A stretch of 64,000 bases of DNA from PALSA-505 sp963762615 (GTDB taxonomy: Bacteria > Actinomycetota > Actinomycetes > Streptosporangiales > Streptosporangiaceae), in assembly GCA_963762615.1 (NCBI GenBank), contig CAVXLG010000019.1, positions 1 through 64,000 on the forward strand, in the 5' to 3' direction. Shown here in pieces: positions 41,066 to 50,034 of the stretch (position 1 is the stretch's first letter; each line of letters begins with the position of its first letter). A program made the position numbers and the translations under genes. Below the pieces are notes generated by a model. That model was not told the DNA's origin. It searched no databases and was given only the letters and a program-made list of their open reading frames with translations.

Positions 41066-41974
41066 ATGACACGGCTGCCAGAATCTGCTGCTCGTCGCTA
41101 TGGCAAGGTTTTCGATGAGATCGCGGCTGAGTATGACCGTCGCCGTCCAGCTTATCCGGACGAACTCGTTGGTCAAGCCTGTCAGGTCGCAGGCATCGGG
41201 AGCGGTGATCATGTGCTTGAGGTCGGGTGCGGAAGCGGCCAGCTGACGTGCGACCTTGCCGCTCGGGGACTGCACGTCACAGCGCTCGAACCCGGCAAGA
41301 ACCTCATAGCGCTGGCCAGGCAGAACCTGGCAGGTGCCGGGCAGGTGGAATTCGTGAACGCCCGGTTCGAGGATGCCCTGCTTCCCCGCGAGCAGTTTCA
41401 GGCCGTGTTCTCTGCGTCCGCCTTTCACTGGGTTGACCCTGAGGTCAGCTGGCAGAAGGCCGCTGACGTGCTTGTTCCGGGTGGAACGCTCGCTCTCGTG
41501 CAATACTTCGGACTTGAGGAGCCGCGCAGCAAGCGAGATCAGGACGCAGCACTCGCTGCGGTAAGAAAGGTCGCCCCTGACATTGCCGTTAACTGGCCGG
41601 CATACAGGGAACTCGACGCCACGCTCGCCGGCGTGGAGCAACGCCGTGGCAACGTCTCAGCGGTATGGGCCTGGCTCGGCAGCTATGACATAGTACAAGA
41701 TTATGCCGGCCGCTTGTTCGGTGACGTTCAAGTGGCGGTCATGCCAAAGCTCATCGAGCACGCTCCTGACGAGGTCAATGCTCTCGTTAGCACGATGTCG
41801 TTTTACGCTCGGCTTTCACCGGGCCAGCGTCAAGCCTTCGAGCGTGAACTCGAGGCCATTTATGAACGACTCGGGCGACCGATTCGCGCGAGCATGGTCG
41901 CAGCTCTTGTCACGGCACGGCGCAGCACGGAAGAAGATGATCACCGCGCATCACATCAGCGCACGCCGCGCTGA
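41066..41974 (+). CDS. class I SAM-dependent methyltransferase (Methyltransf_11 type)
   Basis: A 302-residue protein: N-terminal ARRYGKVFDEIAAEYDRRRP, motif I VLEVGCGSGQLTCDLAARGL, EPGKNLIALARQNLA, FSASAFHWVDPEVSWQKAAD, VLVPGGTLALVQYFG. Family members methylate small molecules such as quinones or phenolics; the acceptor is unknown. The composition is somewhat less GC-rich than its neighbours, hinting at transfer. The last about 15 residues run toward an IS fragment and may not be native. Confidence 0.82.
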   Translation: MTRLPESAARRYGKVFDEIAAEYDRRRPAYPDELVGQACQVAGIGSGDHVLEVGCGSGQLTCDLAARGLHVTALEPGKNLIALARQNLAGAGQVEFVNARFEDALLPREQFQAVFSASAFHWVDPEVSWQKAADVLVPGGTLALVQYFGLEEPRSKRDQDAALAAVRKVAPDIAVNWPAYRELDATLAGVEQRRGNVSAVWAWLGSYDIVQDYAGRLFGDVQVAVMPKLIEHAPDEVNALVSTMSFYARLSPGQRQAFERELEAIYERLGRPIRASMVAALVTARRSTEEDDHRASHQRTPR

Positions 41975-41982
41975 TTCCATCC

Positions 41983-42131
41983 TCTGCGCCGCCATGACGT
42001 TCAAGCTCGTCGAGTCAGCGCAGGCCTGCTGGCCCGCCGTGAACGCCCCCGGCCTTGCCGCCCTGGTCCGTGCGGGGGCCCGCTTCGAGCGCGGCATCCT
42101 CGCCGGGCGGGCCGAACGCGACGCGGCATGA
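41983..42131 (+). pseudogene. IS256-type transposase C-terminal relic
   Basis: Reads SILCAAMTFKLVESAQACWP, AVNAPGLAALVRAGARFERG, ILAG and ends at 42129-42131. This is the usual tail of another IS256-type subgroup (A-x-x-RWRAVNAPHLVALVRAGA). Its TGA overlaps the ATG of the next gene. Confidence 0.6.
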
Positions 42132-42655
42132 CGGCAGCGGCTTCGGTGCTCAACGCGTTCCCTGCCGGGCGCTACGACGACGCTGCCGCCCTGGTCTTCG
42201 AGTACATGGCCGCTACCCAGGCCGAGACCGGGCAGCCGGCGCCCTCCGGGATCGGCGAACTGCCCGCCGTGCTCCAGCGAGAGTGCCGCAACCTTCCAGC
42301 GGTCTACCGCTCGCCGGGCGCCCTGCTGATCGCCAGCCGGGACGGGCAGCCAGTCGGCTGTGCCGGCCTTGCGTCGCGCTCCCCGGAACTCACCGCCGAG
42401 ATCAAACGGCTCTACGTCCGGCCCGCATACCGGGGCAACGGGATCGCCCGCACCCTGATGCGCCACGCCCACCACCACGCCGCCCGGCACGGCATCACCC
42501 GGCTCGTCCTCGACGTCGTCCCCGCCCGCGCCGCCGTCATCAGCTTCTACCGCCGCCTCGGCTATACCGAGACCGAGCCCTGCGGCACCGAATCCCTGGT
42601 CCCGATGGTCTACATGGAACGGCCCATCACGAGCGGCGACATCCTTCCCATCTAG
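42128..42655 (+). CDS. GNAT-family N-acetyltransferase
   Basis: A 175-residue protein with GNAT motif A in RLYVRPAYRGNGIARTLMRH (Q/R-x-x-G-x-G/A acetyl-CoA loop) and the motif B region RLVLDVVPARAAVISFYRRL, GYTETEPCG. N-terminal part RYDDAAALVFEYMAATQAET resembles YhdJ/ElaA-like small acetyltransferases. Substrate unknown. ATG 42128 overlaps the stop of an IS relic. Confidence 0.82.
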   Translation: MTAAASVLNAFPAGRYDDAAALVFEYMAATQAETGQPAPSGIGELPAVLQRECRNLPAVYRSPGALLIASRDGQPVGCAGLASRSPELTAEIKRLYVRPAYRGNGIARTLMRHAHHHAARHGITRLVLDVVPARAAVISFYRRLGYTETEPCGTESLVPMVYMERPITSGDILPI

Positions 42656-42682
42656 AGGTCCTGACAAAGCCTCAGCGGCGGC

Positions 42683-43270
42683 ATGGCTTGGATGGAGGTC
42701 ATGGACCTCGATCTGAATCTCGGCGACGACATGCACATGCGGGCCCTGGTTGGGGAGGATGCCGCGTTGCTGGTCGAGGCCACGAGGGGGGAATCGGCAC
42801 CATCGTTGTGGGGTCCTCGCCCGGCAGGGCCTTACTCGCTGCATGACGGGCAGGCGGCGCTGTCGGCGTGGGATCCCGCCGCGGGGGGTCAGTTCTCCAT
42901 CGGAATCCTGCGCGCCCGGCGGCTCCTCGGCGCGGTGGGGGTGATGCCGGATCGCCCGGGAAGTACCGAGCTGGCGTACTGGATACGCCCGCAGGACCGG
43001 GGCCGCGGTATCGCCTCGCGGGCAGTGCATGCCACGACCGTGTGGGTGCACCGAAACCTCGCCATTCCCCGGATCTGGCTGGAGATCCGCCCCGGCAACG
43101 AGCCGTCGCTCCGCCTCGCCCGGCATGCTGGCTACCAGTTCGAACGGCGCCTTTCCCGGCACTGCCGCGACTGGTCGTGCGAGGACGCCGAACACGATTC
43201 GTGGCACGACTGCCTGATCTGGGCCCACACAAGCGACCGCACACCAGCCACCGCCCGCAGCCGCCGCTAG
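42683..43270 (+). CDS. GNAT-family N-acetyltransferase (RimJ/RimL-like)
   Basis: A 195-residue protein: ELAYWIRPQDRGRGIASRAV (acetyl-CoA loop), RIWLEIRPGNEPSLRLARHA, GYQFERRL, the RimJ/RimL pattern with two arginine-rich turns. Likely acetylates an amino group of a protein N-terminus or a small molecule. Starts 27 bp after the previous GNAT gene and may share its transcript. An ATG at 42692 or 42701 is also possible. Confidence 0.8.
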   Translation: MAWMEVMDLDLNLGDDMHMRALVGEDAALLVEATRGESAPSLWGPRPAGPYSLHDGQAALSAWDPAAGGQFSIGILRARRLLGAVGVMPDRPGSTELAYWIRPQDRGRGIASRAVHATTVWVHRNLAIPRIWLEIRPGNEPSLRLARHAGYQFERRLSRHCRDWSCEDAEHDSWHDCLIWAHTSDRTPATARSRR

Positions 43271-43391
43271 CGAAGCCGAGCCAGGGCCCCGCAACCAACC
43301 CCAGGGTCCGCCCACCTCGCCAGCCGGCTTTCGCGACTGCGGGTTCCCGGTGCGAGGCGGCAGACCGCCGCAGTGCGGTAGAACAAATCCC

Positions 43392-44024
43392 GTGTACAGC
43401 GATCCGGCCCGCATCCGCCCCTATCACCCCGATGACCTCGACGAGTTGTACCGGATCTGCGTGCAGACCGCGGACAACGGCGAGGATGCTACGTCGATGT
43501 TCCGCGACCCCAGGCTGCCGGGACAGGTGTATGCGGCGCCGTATGCCCGCTTCGAGCCGTCGCTCGCCTTTGTGGCCCACGACGCAGCCGGCGTGGGCGG
43601 CTACGTCGTCGCGGCGCTAGACAGTCAGGCCTTCGAGCGGCGCCTCGAGCGTGACTGGTGGCCAGCACTGCGCGCGGCCCATCCCGAACCGTCGCAGGAT
43701 CTGGCCGAGGGCTTGTCGGCGCCGGAGCAGTCTGCGTTGCATGCCATCCATCACCCGTGGGGCGCGCCGGACGAGCTGGCCAGGGACTTCCCCTCGCACC
43801 TGCACATCAACCTCGTCCCGCGACTGCAAGGGCAGGGGATCGGGCGGCAGCTCATCGCGACAGTGATCTCAGCGCTTCGCAGTCAGGGTTCACATGGATT
43901 GCATCTGCACGTCAGGCAGGGCAACCAGCGCGCTGCCGGTTTCTACCGGCACGTAGGCTTCGCCGAGCTTCCGGCCGTCGATGTGCGTGTCTTCGTCATG
44001 AATTTCGCGCGCCTGGCCGAATAG
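43392..44024 (+). CDS. GNAT-family N-acetyltransferase (OGA-type C-terminal domain)
   Basis: A 210-residue protein: IRPYHPDDLDELYRICVQTA, FRDPRLPGQVYAAPYARFEP, SLAFVAHDAAGVGGYVVAAL, HINLVPRLQGQGIGRQLIAT (acetyl-CoA loop), GLHLHVRQGNQRAAGFYRHV, GFAEL. It matches the acetyltransferase family related to the C-terminal domain of O-GlcNAcase. Substrate unknown. GTG 43392 gives the usual family start; the frame is open 14 codons further. Confidence 0.82.
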   Translation: MYSDPARIRPYHPDDLDELYRICVQTADNGEDATSMFRDPRLPGQVYAAPYARFEPSLAFVAHDAAGVGGYVVAALDSQAFERRLERDWWPALRAAHPEPSQDLAEGLSAPEQSALHAIHHPWGAPDELARDFPSHLHINLVPRLQGQGIGRQLIATVISALRSQGSHGLHLHVRQGNQRAAGFYRHVGFAELPAVDVRVFVMNFARLAE

Positions 44025-44149
44025 CTGGCTCCGGGAGGCGGAAGCCTGCGCCGTCGCGCCGCTGTGCAGGGCAGCGTTGAGCCGGTTACGCCGGCTGGGG
44101 ACGTAGCCAGGCGAGCAGGCGCGGGTGCGGGCTCGTTCCGGCGGGTCGC

Positions 44150-45019
44150 TCAGCGTCGCAGACCGTGGCGGGCGGCGAACGTCTCGAGCTGGCGGAGTTG
44201 CTCGTTCAGATCGGTCGAGGTCGTGCTGACGACGAGGCGGTCCACGCCCTGGGCGGCGTGGGCCTCCGCGCCGCCGCGCTCCATGTCGATCGAACCCCAG
44301 CGGGTGTACTCGAGGACCTCCGGGTCGCGGCCCTCGGCAAGAGCGGTCATCCGCATCAGTTCGATCAGGGCGAGCCGTTCGGCCAGGGTCAGCCGGCCGC
44401 CGGAGAAGAACCCGTCGCCTCGCCGGCCGGCGCGGCGGGCGGCAGCCGCGCTCGAGCCGCCGACGTGGATCGGCAGCATCTGCAGCGGCTTTGGATAACT
44501 GGTCACGTTCTGGAACGAGTAGAACTCGCCGTCGAAGCTCGCGCCGGCGGCGTCGCCCGCCCACAGAGTGCGCAGGACGTCGATTGCCTCGTCGGCGCGG
44601 CGGCCCCGGGTCGCGTAATCGACTCCGACGGCGGCGGCCTCGCCCGGGAGGCTGCTGACCCCGATCGTGAGCAGGCGCATCCGACCGCTGGAGAGCACGT
44701 CGATCGTCGCCAGGCGCTTGGCCAGCACCACCGGGTGGTGGAAGGGCAGCAGCAGCACGCCCGTACCGAGCAGGATCGTCGTCGTCAACGCGGCGACGAA
44801 GGCCAGGCACTCGAGAGGGTCGGCGATCGGCAGATCAGGCGCGAACTCGACCTCGCCGACCCTCGCGCCCGGGTAGAGCGTGACGTGCTCGGGCACGTAG
44901 AACGACTCGAAACCCAGGTCGTCGGCGTGGCGGGCGATCGCCTTCAGGCTCGCCGGGTCGGTGCCCGCCACGGCGGTGTTGTAACTGAGGCCGAATTTCA
45001 CACCTCCAGATTCTCCCAA
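44150..45019 (-). CDS. LLM-class F420-dependent oxidoreductase
   Basis: A 289-residue TIM-barrel protein: VKFGLSYNTAVAGTDPASLK, ARHADDLGFESFYVPEHVTL, LLGTGVLLLPFHHPVVLAKR, RMRLLTIGVSSLPGEAAAVG, YPKPLQMLPIHVGGSSAAAA. This is the luciferase-like monooxygenase fold of the actinobacterial F420 subgroup. Substrate unknown. Either ATG 45019 or GTG 45001 may be the start. Convergent with the GNAT gene on its left. Confidence 0.85.
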   Translation of the reverse strand: MGESGGVKFGLSYNTAVAGTDPASLKAIARHADDLGFESFYVPEHVTLYPGARVGEVEFAPDLPIADPLECLAFVAALTTTILLGTGVLLLPFHHPVVLAKRLATIDVLSSGRMRLLTIGVSSLPGEAAAVGVDYATRGRRADEAIDVLRTLWAGDAAGASFDGEFYSFQNVTSYPKPLQMLPIHVGGSSAAAARRAGRRGDGFFSGGRLTLAERLALIELMRMTALAEGRDPEVLEYTRWGSIDMERGGAEAHAAQGVDRLVVSTTSTDLNEQLRQLETFAARHGLRR

Positions 45020-45029
45020 ACGCGGGCGG

Positions 45030-45125
45030 GGCAGCGGACTCGTGATCGAAAGGTTTCTCCGGCCAGTCCGCCGCGCGGTCGCGCAGGCGCAGCCCGGCCG
45101 ACCGGGCCATCAGGTCAAGCCCGGC
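45030..45125 (-). pseudogene. methyltransferase C-terminal relic
   Basis: LDLMARSAGLRLRDRAADWP, EKPFDHESAAPP resembles the last strand of class I methyltransferases (L-x-x-x-AGL-x-L-x-x-RW-x-x-W). No start or SAM motif. The rest of 45020-45342 shows no gene. Confidence 0.4.
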
Positions 45126-45342
45126 CGGAAGCGGCTCCGCAGCGCGGCGGAGCCGGTCCGCACCGAAGTCATGTCACGGGGCTGGCACGGCCGACCGGCT
45201 GGCGGACCGGTGCTGCCCTGATCCCGCCGGCATGTGCCCTGGTGGCTGCGCCCAGCCCAGGCGGCCTTGTTAGCATTCTGGATGTACCGCACCGGTAGCG
45301 GCCTTCCTACATTCGTGTCGTCAGGGTCATGGAGGCTTGCCG

Positions 45343-46299
45343 ATGTCAGCCATCGAGGTGCGGCCGTTCCGCCGCGGTGACCGCGACCAGCTCGCCCAGC
45401 TGGTGAACGCGCACGCCGCTGCGGTCATACCCGGCATGAGCGCGTCTGTCAGCGCCGTGCTGTCCGCGCTGGAGCGGCGGCCGGGCGAGTTCATCGAAGA
45501 CCCCTGGGTGAGCGATCGGACAACCCTGGTCGCCGTGCAGGCTCACCGGATCGCGGCAGCCGCTCACCTGCTTCGGTACTTTCCCGACGAGCGGGCCGGT
45601 CCCGCGGCCCGGGACGTCGGGGTGATCGGGTGGCTGCTGTTCTGGCCCGAGGCCCCGGCCGCGAATCCCTGCTGGCCGGACGCGACCGCAGCGGCCGAGG
45701 CGCTGATGGCCCGGTGCATCATGCAGCTGGAGCAGTGGGGCGTGACCCACCAAGAGGCGGACGGGGAATTGCCCGTGCACGGCGTCTATGGCGTGCCCGA
45801 CCAGTGGCCGCATATCAGCGCGCTGTACGAGCGGGCCGGGTTTGCCCACGCCGGGCACACCGAAGTCATCTACCTGGCCAGCGTTGAGCGGCTGTCCCGC
45901 CACGCCGCGACTGCGATCGCCGGACTGTCGGCGCGCCGGACAGTCGGAATGAACGGAACCCGGCTGTCGGCGACGCTCGGCAGCGAGGTCATCGGCTACA
46001 TCGAGGTGGAAATCTTCGACGGCGCAGAACGACTGGCGAGGGCCGGCGGCTGGGCCGACGTCGGCAACCTGCACGTCAGCGAGCCGTACCGGCGCCGCGG
46101 CGTCGGCTCGTGGCTGCTGAGTCAAGCAGCAGACTGGCTGCAGGCGGCCAACGTCGGCCGCCTTCTCGACTACGCCTGGCTCGAGGGCACGGACCCGGGC
46201 GGCCAGGACTACGCGGCCAGCCGGGCGTTCCTCGCGGCCACGGGATTTCAGGAACTCACCCGCACCAGGCGAGGATGGATCCGAATGCCGCTCGGCTGA
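45343..46299 (+). CDS. two-domain GNAT acetyltransferase
   Basis: A 318-residue protein with an N-terminal GNAT-like half (IEVRPFRRGDRDQLAQLVNA, TTLVAVQAHRIAAAAHLLRY, SALYERAGFAHAGHTEVIYL) and a C-terminal half with a good acetyl-CoA loop (VGNLHVSEPYRRRGVGSWLL) and ASRAFLAATGFQELTRTRRG. The N-terminal half lacks the loop and is probably non-catalytic. ATG 45343 has GGAGG 8 bases upstream. Confidence 0.78.
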   Translation: MSAIEVRPFRRGDRDQLAQLVNAHAAAVIPGMSASVSAVLSALERRPGEFIEDPWVSDRTTLVAVQAHRIAAAAHLLRYFPDERAGPAARDVGVIGWLLFWPEAPAANPCWPDATAAAEALMARCIMQLEQWGVTHQEADGELPVHGVYGVPDQWPHISALYERAGFAHAGHTEVIYLASVERLSRHAATAIAGLSARRTVGMNGTRLSATLGSEVIGYIEVEIFDGAERLARAGGWADVGNLHVSEPYRRRGVGSWLLSQAADWLQAANVGRLLDYAWLEGTDPGGQDYAASRAFLAATGFQELTRTRRGWIRMPLG

Positions 46300-46378
46300 C
46301 CAACCCGACACGGCGTGACCGGCGCAGCAAGTACCGGCGCCGCAAAGCACCGGCGCAACAGGTAAGGAGAAGCCGGCC

Positions 46379-47341
46379 ATGCATCTGACAGTGCTCGCAG
46401 TGCCCGACTGCGCGAGCGTCAAGCTGCTAGAGCAGCGCCTCGCCCAGGTGCTGCACGACCGCCCCGACGTCACCGTCTCCCGGCACGTCATCGATGATCA
46501 GGACCAGGCGGCCCGGCGCGGAATGCACGGATCACCGACAATCCTCATCGACGGGATCGACCCGTTCGCCGAGCCGGGCCAGCCCGCCAGCGTGTCCTGC
46601 CGACTGTACCGGCACGGTCACGGCCCGCCCGATGGGGCTCCGTCGGTCCGCCGTCTGCGCCGGGCTATCGCTCACCCGGCCACCGTTGTAGCCGACACCG
46701 CCGGCGGAAGCTGGCTGGACGCGCTCGGACGCGGCGGCCGGGGACGGGTGGCACCTGCCGAGCGGGGACTGCGGGCAGTTCACCAGGCCGTGCTGCGCTC
46801 CTTCGCGGCTACCGGCCATCCGCCAGGACAAGACGCGCTCGACCAGGCCGCCCGGCCCTTCGACAGCGGCCAGGTTCTCACTGAGCTGGCCGAAGGCGAT
46901 TATCTCGGCCTCGATCCGGCGGGACAGATCACCGCCGCCTACCCGTTCTCCGCCACCGCCACACCGCACACAGCCCAGATCAGCGGAGCCGCCAGCGCAT
47001 ATTCCATGTGTGCCATCGATGCCCTGGGCATAGCGGAAATGCTGACCGTGAAAGTCCTGATCAAATCCGCCGACCCCGCAACCGGCGAGCCGATCTCCGT
47101 CGCCGTTAGCGGAAATAGCGCGATGTGGGAACCCGATACCGCCGTGGTCTTCGCCGGGTATACCGCCACAGCGCGCACTCGATCCTCCGCGGTCGTCTGC
47201 TGCGGGCACATCAACTTCTTCACCAGCCACATAACGGCGGCGGCCTGGGCCAGCGCACACCCCGAGATCACCGGGGGCATCCTCAGCCAGACCCGGGCAC
47301 TGGAAACCGGGCGGCAGATCTTCGGCGCGCTGCTCCGCTGA
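46379..47341 (+). CDS. alkylmercury lyase (MerB)-like protein with thioredoxin-like N-terminus
   Basis: A 320-residue protein. Residues about 1-100 look thioredoxin-like (VLAVPDCASVKLLEQRLAQV, GSPTILIDGIDPFAEP) though with a single Cys. The C-terminal part matches MerB: YSMCAIDALGIAEML places Cys211 and Asp214 at the MerB Cys-x-x-Asp positions, and VVCCGHINFFTS supplies the second catalytic Cys (274 or 275). MerB cleaves carbon-mercury bonds; here no merA or merR is seen nearby, so the substrate may be another organometal. AAGGAG lies before ATG 46379. Confidence 0.78.
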   Translation: MHLTVLAVPDCASVKLLEQRLAQVLHDRPDVTVSRHVIDDQDQAARRGMHGSPTILIDGIDPFAEPGQPASVSCRLYRHGHGPPDGAPSVRRLRRAIAHPATVVADTAGGSWLDALGRGGRGRVAPAERGLRAVHQAVLRSFAATGHPPGQDALDQAARPFDSGQVLTELAEGDYLGLDPAGQITAAYPFSATATPHTAQISGAASAYSMCAIDALGIAEMLTVKVLIKSADPATGEPISVAVSGNSAMWEPDTAVVFAGYTATARTRSSAVVCCGHINFFTSHITAAAWASAHPEITGGILSQTRALETGRQIFGALLR

Positions 47342-47510
47342 GATCACGCCGCCGGCTGCGGCGGCGAACCACCTGTGACGGTTCCATCTGGCGGCCCGCG
47401 GAGCCGTGATCAGACCCTCCGCAGGCCGAACGAGCGCGACACAGCTGGCGGGCTGGCATGATGGCTACGATGAGCGAGCAGGAGACCGGCAAGCGGATCC
47501 CCAGCGGCGA

Positions 47511-48695
47511 TCAGGTCGCGGCCGAGCTGCGCTCGACCAGGGTCCGGTGATGGGTAGCCGATTTCGGGCTCGTCCCGCCCGCCGCGGTGCAGGCGTCGGC
47601 TGCCGGGCACGACACGCTGTTGAGCGCGGGGAACTCACCCCGGGGGTTGGGGGCGGGCTGGATCGTCCAGCTTGTTCCGTTCCACCGCTCGGCCAGAACC
47701 TTACCGACGCGGGAGGCCACGTAACTTCCGACCGCCGTGCAATCCGTTGATGCCCAGCACGACACTGCGGCCAGGCCAGCGTTACCCGCTGGATCAGGTG
47801 CGGACTGGATCGTCCACTTCGTGCCATTCCAGCGCTCGGCCAAGACCTTGGCAATGCCGGAACTGTTCTCATACTCGCCGACCGCCGTGCAGGCGGTGGG
47901 CGACGAGCATGACACCCCGGACAGGTTCGGGAACGAACCGGCAGGGGCGGGCACCGGCTGGATGATCCAGCTCATCCCGTTCCACCGCTCAGCCAGGAGC
48001 CGGGTCTGGTTGGAGCTGGTCAGGTAGGTTCCGACGGCCGTGCAGGCGGTAGACGAAGGACAGGACACGCCAGCCAGGGACAAGCGCGTACCGGGCGGCT
48101 TGGGAATGGACTGGATCGTCCACTTCGTGCCATTCCAGCGCTCGGCCACAACGCTCCCGATCGCCGTGCATGCGCCCGACGATGAGCAGGACACCGCCCG
48201 CAGCGCCGAGCGTCCGCCTGGCGGCTTGGGAATGGACTGGATGCTCCACTTCGTGCCATTCCACGCCTCCGCCAGGACCTGGGAATGGGAAGCGGTTGGG
48301 GTCGAGCTCCCGACCGCGATGCAGGCCGCCGCGGACCAGCACGACACACCCTGCAGGGAGGCACTGCTACCAGCCAGATCAGGGGTCGGCTGGATCATCC
48401 ACGCTCCGCCTTCCCACCGCTCAGCCAGGACATGGCCGGCCGAGCTGGTGAAATAGTCTCCGACCGCCGTGCAGGCGGCTGGCGATGAACAGGACACCCC
48501 CAGCAGCTGCGAGAAGGTGCTACCAACAGGAGGGGGGGTCGGCTGGATCACCCAGGATGCGCTGGCCGGGGCCGAACTGGCCAGGACAGCAGACGGAACG
48601 GTGCCGGCAACACCGCAGGCGGCCAGCGCGGCGGCAATCACCGCGAGCCACCGCCGGCCGCCGGGCCGCGACACGCTACTTACCACAATGATCAC
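47511..48695 (-). CDS. secreted protein with seven Cys-pair repeats
   Basis: About 394 residues. N-terminal signal region (RRWLAVIAAALAACGVAGTV, then PSAVLASSAPA) and seven repeats of about 45-55 residues: W-x-IQ-x-x-P-x-P-x-G, L-x-GVSCSSPTACTAVG (two Cys six or seven residues apart, probably a disulfide), VLAERWNGTKWTIQ. Repeat architecture suggests an exported beta-propeller-like fold. Function unknown. The start is uncertain: GTG 48695, GTG 48686 or a start near 48743 are possible; GGAAGGGG lies just upstream. Confidence 0.72.
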   Translation of the reverse strand: MIIVVSSVSRPGGRRWLAVIAAALAACGVAGTVPSAVLASSAPASASWVIQPTPPPVGSTFSQLLGVSCSSPAACTAVGDYFTSSAGHVLAERWEGGAWMIQPTPDLAGSSASLQGVSCWSAAACIAVGSSTPTASHSQVLAEAWNGTKWSIQSIPKPPGGRSALRAVSCSSSGACTAIGSVVAERWNGTKWTIQSIPKPPGTRLSLAGVSCPSSTACTAVGTYLTSSNQTRLLAERWNGMSWIIQPVPAPAGSFPNLSGVSCSSPTACTAVGEYENSSGIAKVLAERWNGTKWTIQSAPDPAGNAGLAAVSCWASTDCTAVGSYVASRVGKVLAERWNGTSWTIQPAPNPRGEFPALNSVSCPAADACTAAGGTSPKSATHHRTLVERSSAAT

Positions 48696-48840
48696 GCCCC
48701 TTCCCAATTCCGCCGCGGCCAACGTTAACAGCGGCCAGCGCAATCCGGAATGGTTGCCAAGCAGCGGGTCTGCCGGGGCAGCCCGCAGTGCGCCCGCATT
48801 TGCGCGAGGTAGGCCAGGCGTTCGGGGCGGTGCTTACCGA

Positions 48841-49085
48841 TGCCGGTGCCAGATGCTCTGATGGAAAGCCAGATCAAAGCGTTCTAGCTCCTCGGCGCTG
48901 TCGCTGAACCCCGGTGACCGAATCCAGGTTCAGCTCGCGGGGCGCTAGCAGGGCGGCAAAGCGGACCTCCGGAAAGAGGGCAGAGTCATAGACGGGCATC
49001 CGCATGTTTCCCCCGCGGCAGTTACCAGCTCGACGCGCTCGATGTCTGGATGCACGCGGGCCAGCAGGCAGTACGGGCCTTGATC
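48841..49085 (-). pseudogene. damaged copy of the 4681-5256 gene
   Basis: MPVYDSALFPEVRFAALLAP, REL matches PVYDSADFPEVRFAALLVSR in the intact copy; the end (TAGAACGCTTTGATCTGGCT on the minus strand) still encodes the FDL-x-FHQ tail in another frame. The first two thirds are absent and the frame is broken. Confidence 0.65.
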
Positions 49086-49108
49086 GCCACCGCCGGTAGC
49101 CACGCATC

Positions 49109-49320
49109 TGTCTCACAGCTTTCTCCCGGCTTGGCCGGACAGCACCGGACCGCGCAGACAATGTCAGACGCTCGGGACATCGCGATCACACCACGACCTG
49201 CGCCGGGGCCAGGCCATCGGCTCGTGAGCCGCCGGAGGCCAAGCTGGCAGGTACCCGGCCGAACGGCTTCCCCGCCAGGCGGACAGGAACGGCCAGGTGC
49301 GTGGCCCATCAGCCCAGCCC
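49109..49320. other. degenerate integration scar
   Basis: TCTCACAGCTTTCTCCCGG near 49109 resembles the TCTCACAGAC pair at 11543, and 49255-49300 (CGAACGGCTTCCCCGCCAGG, CGGACAG) resembles the DNA after the GGGAGCCA pairs at 11312 and 18639. No tRNA core is recognisable. No gene in 49086-49346. Confidence 0.35.
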
Positions 49321-49346
49321 ACGGACCGATCCGAGGAACGCCGCGG

Positions 49347-49778
49347 CTAGGAGAAGTCTTTCGAGGGCTTGCCGGTGTTTTCCTGCCAGAAGGCTTCACA
49401 GTGCTCGGCGTCGAGGTCGACGGTCCAGAGCCGGTCCGCTTGTCCGTCCGGGCGAAGACGGAGGGCGTATAGCGCGAGGTTGTCGAACCGGTCGCCGCCG
49501 GGCGCCGTCCCGGTCTCGTGGATCAGGGAGATGGCCATGCGGTCATCGGCGTAGACGCAGCGGCCGTCTTGGTGAAAGCTGTCGCCGAAGAAGCCCGCGA
49601 ACTCCATGAGCATGAGCGCCATGTCGTCCTTGCCGCGGGCGCGGTGCCAGGGCCCCGCGCCGGGCCCATTTTCCATCAGGATATCGTCGGCGTAAAGGTC
49701 GAATGCTGGTGCGTAGTCACCTTTGCGGACCGCGTCGAGTACGACCTGGGTGCGATCGAAGTTGGGATGATTGCTCAT
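49347..49778 (-). CDS. SnoaL-like NTF2-fold protein
   Basis: A 143-residue protein: VVLDAVRKGDYAPAFDLYAD, DILMENGPGAGPWHRARGKD, MEFAGFFGDSFHQDGRCVYA, TVDLDAEHCEAFWQENTGKP. Typical SnoaL-like pattern; ligand or reaction unknown. Single gene on this strand. ATG 49778 has GGAGGC upstream. Confidence 0.8.
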   Translation of the reverse strand: MSNHPNFDRTQVVLDAVRKGDYAPAFDLYADDILMENGPGAGPWHRARGKDDMALMLMEFAGFFGDSFHQDGRCVYADDRMAISLIHETGTAPGGDRFDNLALYALRLRPDGQADRLWTVDLDAEHCEAFWQENTGKPSKDFS

Positions 49779-50034
49779 TTATGCCTCCAGCGTCGAGCCA
49801 ATTTGACCATTACCGAGCAGCGTCCGGGCTTCGAGGTTCCTCTGATTCTTCTATTTCTGGCACGGGCGTTCTGATGCGCAAGCATCCCGTAACATCAGTC
49901 AGGGCCAGACAGATGGAATTGCCGCGCAGACCCCGTGAAGAGCGCATGGAGACTCCTTCCGGCAACCGGAATCCGGGCGGACGGCATGGGTGTCCTGCCC
50001 GGGCCCGCTACCCGGGCCCTGCATCAGCGGAATT

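Noticed and set aside
41951..43414. Open frame of 487 codons on the minus strand
   Set aside because: Antisense to two GNAT genes with clear acetyl-CoA motifs.
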